Positions 25,909 to 33,785 of a stretch of DNA of 64,000 bases are shown here, in pieces. The stretch is from positions 44,455 through 108,454 of the forward strand of contig CAYPPG010000022.1 of the NCBI GenBank assembly GCA_964412555.1. The letters are read 5' to 3'. Position 1 is the first letter of the stretch, and the number at the start of each line of letters is the position of its first letter. The position numbers and the translations under genes were made by a program. The DNA is from CAYPPG01 sp964412555. Its GTDB lineage: Bacteria > Hinthialibacterota > Hinthialibacteria > Hinthialibacterales > Hinthialibacteraceae. A model generated the notes under the pieces. That model ran no database searches. It was given only the letters and a program-made list of their open reading frames with translations, and had not been told where the DNA came from.

Positions 25909-27885
25909 TTGAATATTCGAAAAATTGACACAATCGCGAAAATGAGCATTTGTCTTGGACTTTTGTGCATCCTGTTCATCGCCAGTGATACCTTGGCAGG
26001 TGAACGAAACAACTCTTATCCACCCACGATTTCACAGGAAGCGTTACAAGACATCATCGATCAAGTCCCCAAAACGCATCCACGGCTACTCGCCAACAAG
26101 GATGAACTCGAGACGTTGCGAAAAGAAAGCGATCAAAATGAAATCATGAAATTGCTCAAAAACGTCGTGATTCTGCAAGCCGATCGTTTGATGGACGTCT
26201 CTCCTATTGAAAGGAAAGTTACCGGAAGGCGGCTTTTAGGCCAATCCCGCCGCTGTGTGCAGCGTGTAGTCATCTTATCGATGGCATATCATCTCACAGG
26301 TGAATCGAAATACGTACAGCGTTGCGAAAAAGAGATGCTCACCGCCGCGAAATTCAAAGATTGGAATCCCAGCCATTTTCTGGATGTCGCGGAAATGACA
26401 TTTGCGCTGGCCATCGGTTACGACTGGCTTTATAACCAGCTTGATGAAGATTCTCGAACGATAATTCGGAATGCGATTATTCAAAAAGGCGTAATTCTTC
26501 CATTCGAAACACGGCATGATGGTTGGGTTCGGTCCAGAAACAACTGGGGGCAAGTTTGTCATGGAGGGCTTACTGCCGGAGCACTTGCTGTGTTGGAGGA
26601 TGAACCGGAACTGGCCGCGAAGACGGTTCACAATGCCCTGCAAAATGTAACCCGTTCAATGGCGGCTTTTGCCCCAAAAGGAAGTTATCCCGAAGGTCCA
26701 GGTTATTGGTCGTATGGGACAACGTACAATGTTTTGTTGATCGGGGTATTGGAAAGTGTTTTGGATTCCGACTTCGGATTGAGCAAGGCGCCTGGATTCG
26801 ATAAGACAGGGCAATACCTGAATCTGGTTACCGGTCCATCCGGGGATACCTTCAATTATGCGGATGGCGGAGCCGGAAGAAGTCCTCAACCGGCTATGTT
26901 TTGGTTTGCTTCCCGATATGATCGCCCCGATTGGCTGATCCATGAATATGAATTGCTTTCGGATACGATTGAAAGGGCGAAACGATCGAATCGTGCGACA
27001 TACGGCAGCCGATTTCTTCCGTTCACGTTATTATGGATGGAAGAAAAACCGGATCACTTCGACATCAATATGCCGCTGCATTGGTACAGTGAAGGCCATG
27101 TCCCCATTACGATCCATCGAAGTTCTTGGACCGATCCAAATGCGGTCTTTGTCGGATTGAAAGCAGGTTCCCCCTCTGCGAATCATGGGCAGATGGACAC
27201 AGGCTCCTTTGTACTGGATGCGGATGGCGTTCGTTGGGCCATGGATCTTGGCGCGGAAGGCTATCACGGAATCGAATCCCGTGGAATGAGTTTGTGGGAC
27301 CGTTCCCAGGATTCCGACCGATGGAAAATCTTTCGCCAACAAAACTATGGACATAATACGCTCGTGATCGACGATCAACTGCAAGTCACCAAGAATGCAG
27401 GAAAGATTGTTCATTTTTCCGACAATCCTGAATTTCCGCATAGCATTGCCGATTTGAGTCCGGTCTATGAAGGACAGGCGAAGTCGGTTCAACGCGGCAT
27501 TGCTTTATTACCCTCGAACGAAATCCTGATTCGTGACGAATTGCGGGGGGTGAAACCAAACACCACCGTTCGTTGGGGAATGATCACTCCCGCGAATCCG
27601 GACAAGAACGGCGGGGACTCCATTGTCCTAAAGCAAGAAGGTAAATCTCTACGTTTAACGAATATTTCTCCCTCCAATTCTGCGGAATGGCAAATTATCG
27701 ATACCGAAAAACCGCGAAATGAATGGGATTCTCCCAATCGGGGAACCTGTATGGCCGCGCTTAAGGAAAAGGCTTCCGCAGATGGAGAAATTACTTTTGT
27801 CGTTTTGCTCACGCCGGGTACCAGTACTCAATCCGTCGTAAAAACCTGGAAACCGACACCTTTGGAACAATGGAACAATCGATAA
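25909..27885 (+). CDS. secreted heparinase II/III-like (alginate-lyase-type) polysaccharide lyase
   Basis: 658 residues with a signal peptide (hydrophobic 13-27, cleavage near LAGE). The all-alpha toroid carries RSRNNWGQVCHGG (209-220: Asn212, His218 region) and YPEGPGYWSYGTTY (260-273), both characteristic of heparinase II/III-like lyases. The C-terminal beta-sandwich has HGQMDTGSFVLDADG near 424, the family's substrate-binding His motif. These lyases cleave uronic-acid glycans (heparin, alginate, related) by beta-elimination. The start is a TTG at 25909, supported by an AGGAGGAG box five bases upstream; no ATG is close. A secreted GH-A-type glycosidase follows 27 bases later in the same operon, so the two probably act on one substrate. 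Confidence 0.82.
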   Translation: MNIRKIDTIAKMSICLGLLCILFIASDTLAGERNNSYPPTISQEALQDIIDQVPKTHPRLLANKDELETLRKESDQNEIMKLLKNVVILQADRLMDVSPIERKVTGRRLLGQSRRCVQRVVILSMAYHLTGESKYVQRCEKEMLTAAKFKDWNPSHFLDVAEMTFALAIGYDWLYNQLDEDSRTIIRNAIIQKGVILPFETRHDGWVRSRNNWGQVCHGGLTAGALAVLEDEPELAAKTVHNALQNVTRSMAAFAPKGSYPEGPGYWSYGTTYNVLLIGVLESVLDSDFGLSKAPGFDKTGQYLNLVTGPSGDTFNYADGGAGRSPQPAMFWFASRYDRPDWLIHEYELLSDTIERAKRSNRATYGSRFLPFTLLWMEEKPDHFDINMPLHWYSEGHVPITIHRSSWTDPNAVFVGLKAGSPSANHGQMDTGSFVLDADGVRWAMDLGAEGYHGIESRGMSLWDRSQDSDRWKIFRQQNYGHNTLVIDDQLQVTKNAGKIVHFSDNPEFPHSIADLSPVYEGQAKSVQRGIALLPSNEILIRDELRGVKPNTTVRWGMITPANPDKNGGDSIVLKQEGKSLRLTNISPSNSAEWQIIDTEKPRNEWDSPNRGTCMAALKEKASADGEITFVVLLTPGTSTQSVVKTWKPTPLEQWNNR

Positions 27886-27912
27886 GAAAATGAATAGAGA
27901 AGGAGTCACTGC

Positions 27913-29019
27913 ATGCATCGTAATTCCCTCCGGATAATTTTCGCTGCTTTCTTGTTATTCACATTCACTCCATCAAACGGAGCGAGTGAAGAGAGTTCCG
28001 TTACGAATCTTAAAAGATCGTTTTTGATGGGATTCACTCCGTTCCCGTGGGATTTTTCCATCGAAGCCGTTGTTGAAACAAATCAAGCGATTCGCGAACA
28101 TGGGGATATCGTTTCTCTGCATTTTGATGGAGGAGTTCCATGGCCCGAAGCGCTGGAAGACCGGCCGTTTCATCCCAAGATGCAGGAAGACTGGAAAGGG
28201 AAGAGAGATGTAGCTAAAGGCAAAAAAGTCTTCCTGTCGGTCACTCCCATCAACAATATGCGCAACGCAATGGCGAAATACCGGGGCAAAGAAGAAAATA
28301 TGCCAATGCCGGAAGCGTTTCAAAACAAAGAATTCAACGATCCCATCATCAAGAAAGCGTATCTCAACTATTGCCGGAAAGCGCTGGAATTCTTTCAACC
28401 GGATTACTTTGCCATTGGCATCGAGGTAAACGAAATCTTTCACAATGCCCGCGCCAGCTGGCCTGCCTACGTTGAATTGCATAAGGAAACTTATGCGGTG
28501 TTGAAGAAGGATCATCCGGATTTACCCATCTTCACTACCATGACCTTGCATAATCTACGCAATGCCGGCTGGAACGACCTGAAAGAACAACAGGAAGCCA
28601 TGAAGGCATTCTTACCCGAAAACGATTTGCTGGGAGTGAGTTATTATCCCTTTATGGCCGGGCATTCGGAGCGCCCGCAAGAGCATTTCGATTGGATTCG
28701 CGCCTTCACCGACAAAACGATTGCCATAACCGAAACCGGCTATCCTGCTGAGAAACTCACGCTCGAGACTTACAACGTTACACTGCACGGTTCTCCGGAA
28801 AAACAGCAAGCCTATTTTGAGATCCTTCTCGAACGGGCGCAAAAAGACCAGTACCGATTCGTAATCGCTTTCTTATATCGCGATTACGACGCCCTGTGGG
28901 AAAAGATCAAATCTTTCTCTCCGGAAGCTTTTAAGGTGTGGAAAGACTGTGGTATGTTGGATGAAGCGGGAAAACCGAGACCGGCATTGAATGTCTGGAA
29001 TACGTGGTATGAACGGTAA
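27913..29019 (+). CDS. secreted GH-A clan glycosidase-like protein
   Basis: 368 residues: signal peptide (1-23), then a TIM-barrel with IGIEVNEIFH (acid/base candidate E174 after N173, the clan GH-A Asn-Glu pair) and IAITETGYP (nucleophile candidate E274). Architecture resembles GH53 endo-galactanases and related uncharacterised secreted GH-A proteins. The substrate is unknown, but the upstream heparinase-like gene (27 bases away) points to joint degradation of one glycan. AAGGAG lies nine bases before ATG 27913. Length and both Glu residues are intact, so it is probably active. Confidence 0.75.
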   Translation: MHRNSLRIIFAAFLLFTFTPSNGASEESSVTNLKRSFLMGFTPFPWDFSIEAVVETNQAIREHGDIVSLHFDGGVPWPEALEDRPFHPKMQEDWKGKRDVAKGKKVFLSVTPINNMRNAMAKYRGKEENMPMPEAFQNKEFNDPIIKKAYLNYCRKALEFFQPDYFAIGIEVNEIFHNARASWPAYVELHKETYAVLKKDHPDLPIFTTMTLHNLRNAGWNDLKEQQEAMKAFLPENDLLGVSYYPFMAGHSERPQEHFDWIRAFTDKTIAITETGYPAEKLTLETYNVTLHGSPEKQQAYFEILLERAQKDQYRFVIAFLYRDYDALWEKIKSFSPEAFKVWKDCGMLDEAGKPRPALNVWNTWYER

Positions 29020-29037
29020 GTCAAAGAAAAATCTCTA

Positions 29038-29066
29038 TTGAATTCACATACTACAATGTGTAAAAT
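29038..29066 (+). promoter_or_regulatory. promoter of the vapB gene
   Basis: TTGAAT (29038-29043), 17-base spacer, TAAAAT (29061-29066). The -10 lies inside the first copy of a 12-bp direct repeat, which fits autorepression by the antitoxin. Confidence 0.42.
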
Positions 29067-29078
29067 AATGTGTAAAAT
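29055..29078. repeat. tandem 12-bp direct repeat, probable VapB operator
   Basis: AATGTGTAAAAT occurs twice back to back (29055-29066 and 29067-29078), ending 17 bases before the antitoxin ATG. Ribbon-helix-helix and AbrB-type antitoxins bind such short repeats; the function is inferred from position. Confidence 0.45.
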
Positions 29079-29095
29079 TAATAGAAGTCAATTCT

Positions 29096-29296
29096 ATGGC
29101 TACAAACCTGCAAATTGATGATCAACTGATCCAAAAAGCGGTAAAACTTGGCGGCCATAAAACGAAAAAAGCGGCTGTGTCTCAAGCGTTGCGCGAATAT
29201 ATCGAGAAAATGGAACAACAAAAAATCGCTTCCCTATTTGGAACTGTGGAATACGAGAAGGATTACGACTACAAGAAGCAGAGACGGCGTTCATAA
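29096..29296 (+). CDS. vapB: VapB-type antitoxin (type II toxin-antitoxin)
   Basis: 66 residues. An N-terminal ribbon-helix-helix-like DNA-binding part (MATNLQIDDQLIQKAVKLGG), a helix with KKAAVSQALREYIEKME, and a disordered C-terminus (FGTVEYEKDYDYKKQRRRS) that wraps the toxin in VapB/DUF2191 proteins. It should repress its own promoter and neutralise a PIN-domain ribonuclease. Its partner directly follows in an overlapping frame but is a broken remnant, so this antitoxin is an orphan unless another copy exists elsewhere. Confidence 0.78.
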   Translation: MATNLQIDDQLIQKAVKLGGHKTKKAAVSQALREYIEKMEQQKIASLFGTVEYEKDYDYKKQRRRS

Positions 29297-29394
29297 AAGT
29301 AAGTGTCGATACGAGCATTTGGTCATTAGCGCTCCGGCGCGGCAGACCGGATAACACCGAAATCGTTACGGAACTGCGGATTCCTTCGAAATAA
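29293..29394 (+). pseudogene. vapC: VapC toxin remnant (PIN-domain N-terminus, start codon lost)
   Basis: The frame starting at 29293 reads IKVSVDTSIWSLALRRGRPD and then stops at a TAA at 29392-29394. VDTSIWSLALRR is the beginning of a VapC PIN domain, with the first catalytic Asp. At the junction one expects ATGA (toxin ATG overlapping antitoxin TGA); the sequence is ATAA, so one G-to-A change would have destroyed the toxin start and left the antitoxin stop as TAA. Only about 33 of the usual ~135 residues remain. Confidence 0.7.
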
Positions 29395-29407
29395 AAGGGA
29401 AATTTTA

Positions 29408-29669
29408 TCAGCTAAGTCGTTCCCGAATTACTTTGAAAACCTGTTCCCCATCAATCGCTCGATGGATCTGTACATTCGACACTCTGCTCAATCCCGATCA
29501 GCTGATCCTGACATGTTTCTACAATATCATAATAAGCCACCAGTCGTTCGTGATCAAGATCAAAGCGTGCAGAGATACGATGGCGGATTTCTTGAATTTC
29601 GTCGAATACAGGGGTATTTTCATTACATTTGGTTGTTATCCTATCAACTTGGGTTGCCAACGACCCCAA
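29408..29669 (-). CDS. small hypothetical protein, possibly frameshifted
   Basis: A 72-residue open frame (29669-29451) contains FDEIQEIRHRISARFDLDHERLV, which strongly resembles a family of ~75-residue bacterial proteins of unknown function often found near toxin-antitoxin genes. The true start may lie inside the frame, because the first 16 residues look unlike the family. After its TGA a second frame (IHRAIDGEQVFKVIRERLS) runs to 29408 and may be its displaced C-terminus, implying one frameshift. No function is known to me. The 29395-29730 stretch has no other gene. Confidence 0.35.
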
Positions 29670-29682
29670 AAAATATTATCAT
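29654..29682 (+). promoter_or_regulatory. promoter of the methyltransferase operon
   Basis: TTGCCA (29654-29659), 17-base spacer, TATCAT (29677-29682), 48 bases before the ATG at 29731. Confidence 0.42.
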
Positions 29683-29697
29683 AGTTTCATAAATAGG

Positions 29698-29711
29698 TAA
29701 ACAAATGTTTA
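29698..29711. promoter_or_regulatory. 14-bp inverted repeat between promoter and methyltransferase start
   Basis: TAAACA-AA-TGTTTA, perfect 6-bp arms, located 15-28 bases downstream of the proposed -10. The position suits an operator limiting expression of the methyltransferase/nuclease pair. Confidence 0.3.
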
Positions 29712-29730
29712 ACAAGGGAAAGTGGGGATA

Positions 29731-32700
29731 ATGGATACGCGGGGATTACTCGACCAACTCAATTACATAAATTCTCCCTGCTTTATACAATCGCATCAAT
29801 TTAACCGTTATCCAACCTATGCTCACATTTTCCGGCGGGCACCAGGGTTAGAGGGAGTATATACTCTCAAAGAATCATGCGGGAACAATACCCATTCCGA
29901 ATCGATCATTCCCTTTGTTTACGTTTGCAAGGCACATTCCGAAGAAGAAGCACGAAACATCCATCGCCTCGTTTGGAATCAAAATACGGTTCCATTTTTG
30001 ATCGTGGATTCTCCGAAGCACATTCGGCTCTACCGAGGCTTCCATTATGATACCAAAAAACGAGATCAAGACCAACATATCATTGATGTTGCACGTGATG
30101 CAAAGAATATTTTGGATCGATTGTCAGATTTTACAGCTGAATCGATCGATAATCGGCGTGTATGGGATCATTGGTCTCATGTTGTCACTACTGATACAAA
30201 AGTGGATCAGAAACTTCTAGGCAATCTGAAAAAACTTGGAGAATGGTTATGTAAAAATAATGAGCCAAAATTAACTAGACATGATGCCAATGCACTTATC
30301 GGAAAATATGTCTATTTGCGGTATTTAAGGGATCGCAAAATCCTATCTGACGAAAAATTGAATGAATGGAATATACAAGACGATCAAATATTCGGCCGAA
30401 AAGCCAAACCGGATAGTCTCAATTTAGTCGATAAAAAACTGAAAGAGTGGTTGAACGGAACGATATTCCCTTTTCCTTCAAGTCTCAATGAAATACATGT
30501 GCGCGCTGTTGCATCCACGTTCATTGGAGATGAACCCGAATCTTGGCAAATGCATTTAAATTTCGAAGCGTATGATTTCGAAAAAATCCCAATTGAAACA
30601 CTTTCCGTTGTATACCAACAATTTCTTCACACAGATGTTGGAGGTGAAATAGGAGTAAGTCAGGGAAGAAAGTTGGGGGCGTATTATACCCCCATTCATT
30701 TGGTCAATTTCATTTTGGATGAATTGGATGCGAAAAAACCGCTGGAAAAAGGCATGACGGTTTTTGATCCCGCTTGCGGCTCGGGAGCGTTTCTCGTCCA
30801 AAGTTACCGCCGCTTGATCGAACGAGAATTGGCAAAATATCCGAAGGGAAAGTTAAAGCTTACAGAACTTCGTGATGTATTGACAAAGCATATCTATGGA
30901 ATGGAAGTGGATGAGGATGCATGCGGAATCACAGAGTTGAGCCTCATGCTTACGCTTTTGGATTACGTTGAACCTCCGGACTTGAAAAATAAACCACAAT
31001 TCAAACTCCCCGAATTACGAAATAAAAACATATTCTTATGCAAACGAGGATTTTTCGATCCTAATCCGGAATGGGAAAATTCAAAACCCCAAAATGGATT
31101 TGATTGGATTGTGGGAAATCCGCCGTGGAAGGAATTGACAAAACACAAAATTGATAATGAAGCTGATTGGGCAGCATATGATTGGATAACCAATAAGGAA
31201 ACCAAACAAAAATTCCCTGTTGGCGGTATTCAATTGGCTGAAGCTTTTAGTTGGAAAGTAACTCAATCCATAAATCCCAAAGGTATCATAGGGCTCCTAA
31301 TGCCCGCAATGACATTGTTCAAATCTCAATCTACTAAATATCGCCAAAAGTTTTTCATCTCTCTCAATGTATGGTGTATAGTAAATTTTGCAAATTTACG
31401 CAGACATCTCTTTGTAGGCTCAATTGAACCAGCTGCTGCTTTTTTTTATTCTCTTACAAATTTAGATGAAAATTCAGAGAATAATTCTATTCTCACATAT
31501 GCTCCATTTGCTATTACCCAATTTTTCAATAAGGAAAATGCTTCAACAAAAAAAGAAAAAAAACGAGTCCACACATGGACTTGTGTTGTAGATGCGAGTG
31601 CCATAAAAGAAATTCCCTTATCCGAAGTAGTTCAAGGTAATTATTTAACCTGGAAAATCGCTATGTGGGGGACTCAGCGCGACAAACAATTAATTCATTC
31701 TTTCACAAGGCAATATCAATCTTTATTGTCATATGAAAAAGAACATGGATTGAGCATTCATCAAGGATTGGAATTAAGAAATCGACACGTAGAGGAAGAC
31801 ACTGAACCTTTACCATGGATAATAAATAAAAAAGGATTAGTTATTGATGTATTGAAAGGTATAAGGAATTTGTTTTCAATTCCAGATGAAGCTTTCAAAG
31901 TAATTGATAAATCGGAAGCCTATGTTCGAAAAGGACGTTTGGAAACACCTTTAAGTGTTTGTTATCCACCACACATTATTGTTGATGCAGCTAGGCGATT
32001 TGCAATATACTCAGATGAATTTTTTGTTATTCCAGCGCGGCAAATAGGAATTTCCGGTGATAAAACTAAAACAGAATTGCTCAAGTTCTTATCTGTATAT
32101 TTGAGTTCAGATTTCGTACGATATCATCAATTTTTATCTTCATCAATGTATGGAATCGAGAGAAATAGAACAAGTTTGGATGAACTTAAAAACACCCCAA
32201 TTCCATTCGATGACATATTTAATAATCAATTGAGTGAATGGCTCGAACTTCACAATGAGCTAGTTGATGCTTCAAAACAGGCAAATAGAAGTAATAAACA
32301 ACCAGAATTATTCGATACTGGCAATTACGATAGTAATCATAAAAACCTTCAAGAGTTAGTGAATCAACTAAATGATAAAGTTTATAAATTATTGGGAATA
32401 CGGGAGCATGAACGTTATTTAATCGAAGATTTTTGCAATGTCAGAATCAAATTGAACGATGGAAGCATAGCCAATGAAGCGATGGCCCCACCTCCAGAGA
32501 ATGAGATGAAGGCATATGCCGAAATATTAGCGGATGAACTCGACGTTTTTTTGAGCGGAAAAAAACAGCATAAAATAACCGTTTTTCACTCTGACGAGAT
32601 GGCAATAATAGAATTAGACCACTTAAAAACAGAAACGAGTTGTTCACCAAAACTTATCAAAGTCAATGACCAAACACGAAATGAATTCGAAAAACTGCGA

Positions 32701-32877
32701 CATCGGCTTTTAAAGAACTATCGGCAATGGATGTACTTCGACCGGGGATTGAAAATTTTTGAAGGGCGCAAAACTTATCTTTGCAAACCGATGCACCGGC
32801 TGTATTGGTTGAGAAGCCAGGCGCTTGCCGATGCAGATGAAATCATCGCCGACAAATTAATCGCAGCAGGAGATTGA
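29731..32877 (+). CDS. N6-adenine DNA methyltransferase (gamma class, type II/IIG-like)
   Basis: 1048 residues from ATG 29731 (a GTG at 29722 would add three). Residues ~1-320 are an uncharacterised N-terminal region. The SAM-binding motif I FDPACGSGAF begins near 345, preceded by LGAYYTPIHLVNFIL. The catalytic motif IV NPPW lies near 463. Residues ~510-860 are the probable target-recognition region and are clearly AT-richer. The C-terminus has RGLKIFEGRKTYLCKPMHRLYW. It should methylate adenine in a specific site. The next gene, 6 bases downstream, encodes a PD-(D/E)XK-like protein, so the pair reads as restriction-modification. DISARM, BREX and type I companions are absent. Confidence 0.85.
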   Translation: MDTRGLLDQLNYINSPCFIQSHQFNRYPTYAHIFRRAPGLEGVYTLKESCGNNTHSESIIPFVYVCKAHSEEEARNIHRLVWNQNTVPFLIVDSPKHIRLYRGFHYDTKKRDQDQHIIDVARDAKNILDRLSDFTAESIDNRRVWDHWSHVVTTDTKVDQKLLGNLKKLGEWLCKNNEPKLTRHDANALIGKYVYLRYLRDRKILSDEKLNEWNIQDDQIFGRKAKPDSLNLVDKKLKEWLNGTIFPFPSSLNEIHVRAVASTFIGDEPESWQMHLNFEAYDFEKIPIETLSVVYQQFLHTDVGGEIGVSQGRKLGAYYTPIHLVNFILDELDAKKPLEKGMTVFDPACGSGAFLVQSYRRLIERELAKYPKGKLKLTELRDVLTKHIYGMEVDEDACGITELSLMLTLLDYVEPPDLKNKPQFKLPELRNKNIFLCKRGFFDPNPEWENSKPQNGFDWIVGNPPWKELTKHKIDNEADWAAYDWITNKETKQKFPVGGIQLAEAFSWKVTQSINPKGIIGLLMPAMTLFKSQSTKYRQKFFISLNVWCIVNFANLRRHLFVGSIEPAAAFFYSLTNLDENSENNSILTYAPFAITQFFNKENASTKKEKKRVHTWTCVVDASAIKEIPLSEVVQGNYLTWKIAMWGTQRDKQLIHSFTRQYQSLLSYEKEHGLSIHQGLELRNRHVEEDTEPLPWIINKKGLVIDVLKGIRNLFSIPDEAFKVIDKSEAYVRKGRLETPLSVCYPPHIIVDAARRFAIYSDEFFVIPARQIGISGDKTKTELLKFLSVYLSSDFVRYHQFLSSSMYGIERNRTSLDELKNTPIPFDDIFNNQLSEWLELHNELVDASKQANRSNKQPELFDTGNYDSNHKNLQELVNQLNDKVYKLLGIREHERYLIEDFCNVRIKLNDGSIANEAMAPPPENEMKAYAEILADELDVFLSGKKQHKITVFHSDEMAIIELDHLKTETSCSPKLIKVNDQTRNEFEKLRHRLLKNYRQWMYFDRGLKIFEGRKTYLCKPMHRLYWLRSQALADADEIIADKLIAAGD

Positions 32878-32883
32878 CGGTAA

Positions 32884-33561
32884 ATGGCAATCAGCACACG
32901 TGTATCTCCACTAAAAGGATATCCTGCGGACCAAGATAAATTTTGGAAAAGTTTTAGGGAGCACGTATTTACACTAATCTATCTTGGTTATCAACGACTT
33001 GACAGATCTCAATACCATAATTTACAAGAACCCGACATTTCAGGTGATCTGGTATCTGAAATACAAAATGTACTTGATGATCGTACATCGCCCCGTTGGA
33101 CTTCCCGCTTCGCCATTCATGATGATCCAGCGGTTCGTAATACGGCTCGAAAAGGAAAACGGAGAAAACGTATCGATATCGAAATTGAATCTACCACTCC
33201 TCGTCCACGCCCGCGATACTCATTTGAGGCCAAGCGATTATGTGCAGGAACCCATGGAATCGGCATCTATCTTGGGCAAAATGGATTGGGAGAATTTATT
33301 TCTGGAAATTATTCACAAAATTCCGATGAAGCGGCTATGCTCGGTTACATTCAGTCCAATACATTGGATTATTGGGAGAAGAAACTGATGAGAGGCTTTC
33401 AAAAAAATGCTTCATCTTTACATATTTGCACTGATGGATCATTAATCAACAACATCGTAATCGATATTTTCAAGTACAGTTATCTTTCAAAACACGATAG
33501 ACCATCCATTGGAAAACCAATACGCATTTTCCATTTGTTTCTTGATTTTTGTTCCTCATAG
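32884..33561 (+). CDS. PD-(D/E)XK-like probable restriction endonuclease partner
   Basis: 225 residues. The segment KGKRRKRIDIEIES (D98) followed after ~15 residues by RYSFEAKRL (E115-A-K117) is the D...E-x-K core of PD-(D/E)XK nucleases; an upstream acidic helix EPDISGDLVSEI (E49/E59) supplies the expected first Glu. Downstream, GIGIYLGQNGLGEFISGNY is a conserved-looking glycine-rich stretch. It is 6 bases after the adenine methyltransferase, with AGGAG overlapping that gene's end. The probable role is cleaving DNA that lacks the methyltransferase's mark. I do not recognise a named family, so nuclease activity is inferred from the motif and the partner. Confidence 0.6.
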   Translation: MAISTRVSPLKGYPADQDKFWKSFREHVFTLIYLGYQRLDRSQYHNLQEPDISGDLVSEIQNVLDDRTSPRWTSRFAIHDDPAVRNTARKGKRRKRIDIEIESTTPRPRPRYSFEAKRLCAGTHGIGIYLGQNGLGEFISGNYSQNSDEAAMLGYIQSNTLDYWEKKLMRGFQKNASSLHICTDGSLINNIVIDIFKYSYLSKHDRPSIGKPIRIFHLFLDFCSS

Positions 33562-33564
33562 AGA

Positions 33565-33785
33565 TCAAGCAAGATACTCCTGAATCAACCGAATATTCCC
33601 CACCGGCGTCTCATACGGCAAACACCCCGACCCATCAAACAATTCGAATGCCCGGTGGCAATGTTCAAAATCCGGCCAACCTCCCGCTAAATCCGTTCCG
33701 TTTCATAGCAGGTGACGATTTCCGATTGTCGAATGGAATGAGGGTACGAATCCCACCTTTGACAACGATCAACATCATTTAGCAT
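33565..33785 (-). pseudogene. decayed minus-strand reading frame
   Basis: An ATG at 33785 opens a 32-codon frame (WDSYPHSIRQSEIVTCYETER) ending at a TAG. A second frame then continues as LAGGWPDFEHCHRAFELFDG and NIRLIQEYLA to a TGA at 33565. Both parts look protein-like, and a single indel near 33695 would join them to about 73 residues. The family is not recognised. It overlaps the end of the transglutaminase gene and faces the nuclease gene. Confidence 0.33.

Noticed and set aside
29731..33561. DISARM, BREX or type I restriction system
   Set aside because: The methyltransferase alone could suggest DrmMI or PglX, but drmA/B/C, brxC, pglZ, hsdR and hsdS are absent; only a PD-(D/E)XK-like partner follows.
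33549..33782. 77-codon plus-strand open frame after the nuclease gene
   Set aside because: Proline/threonine/asparagine-rich translation without start signal; the opposite strand has more protein-like frames, listed as a decayed gene.
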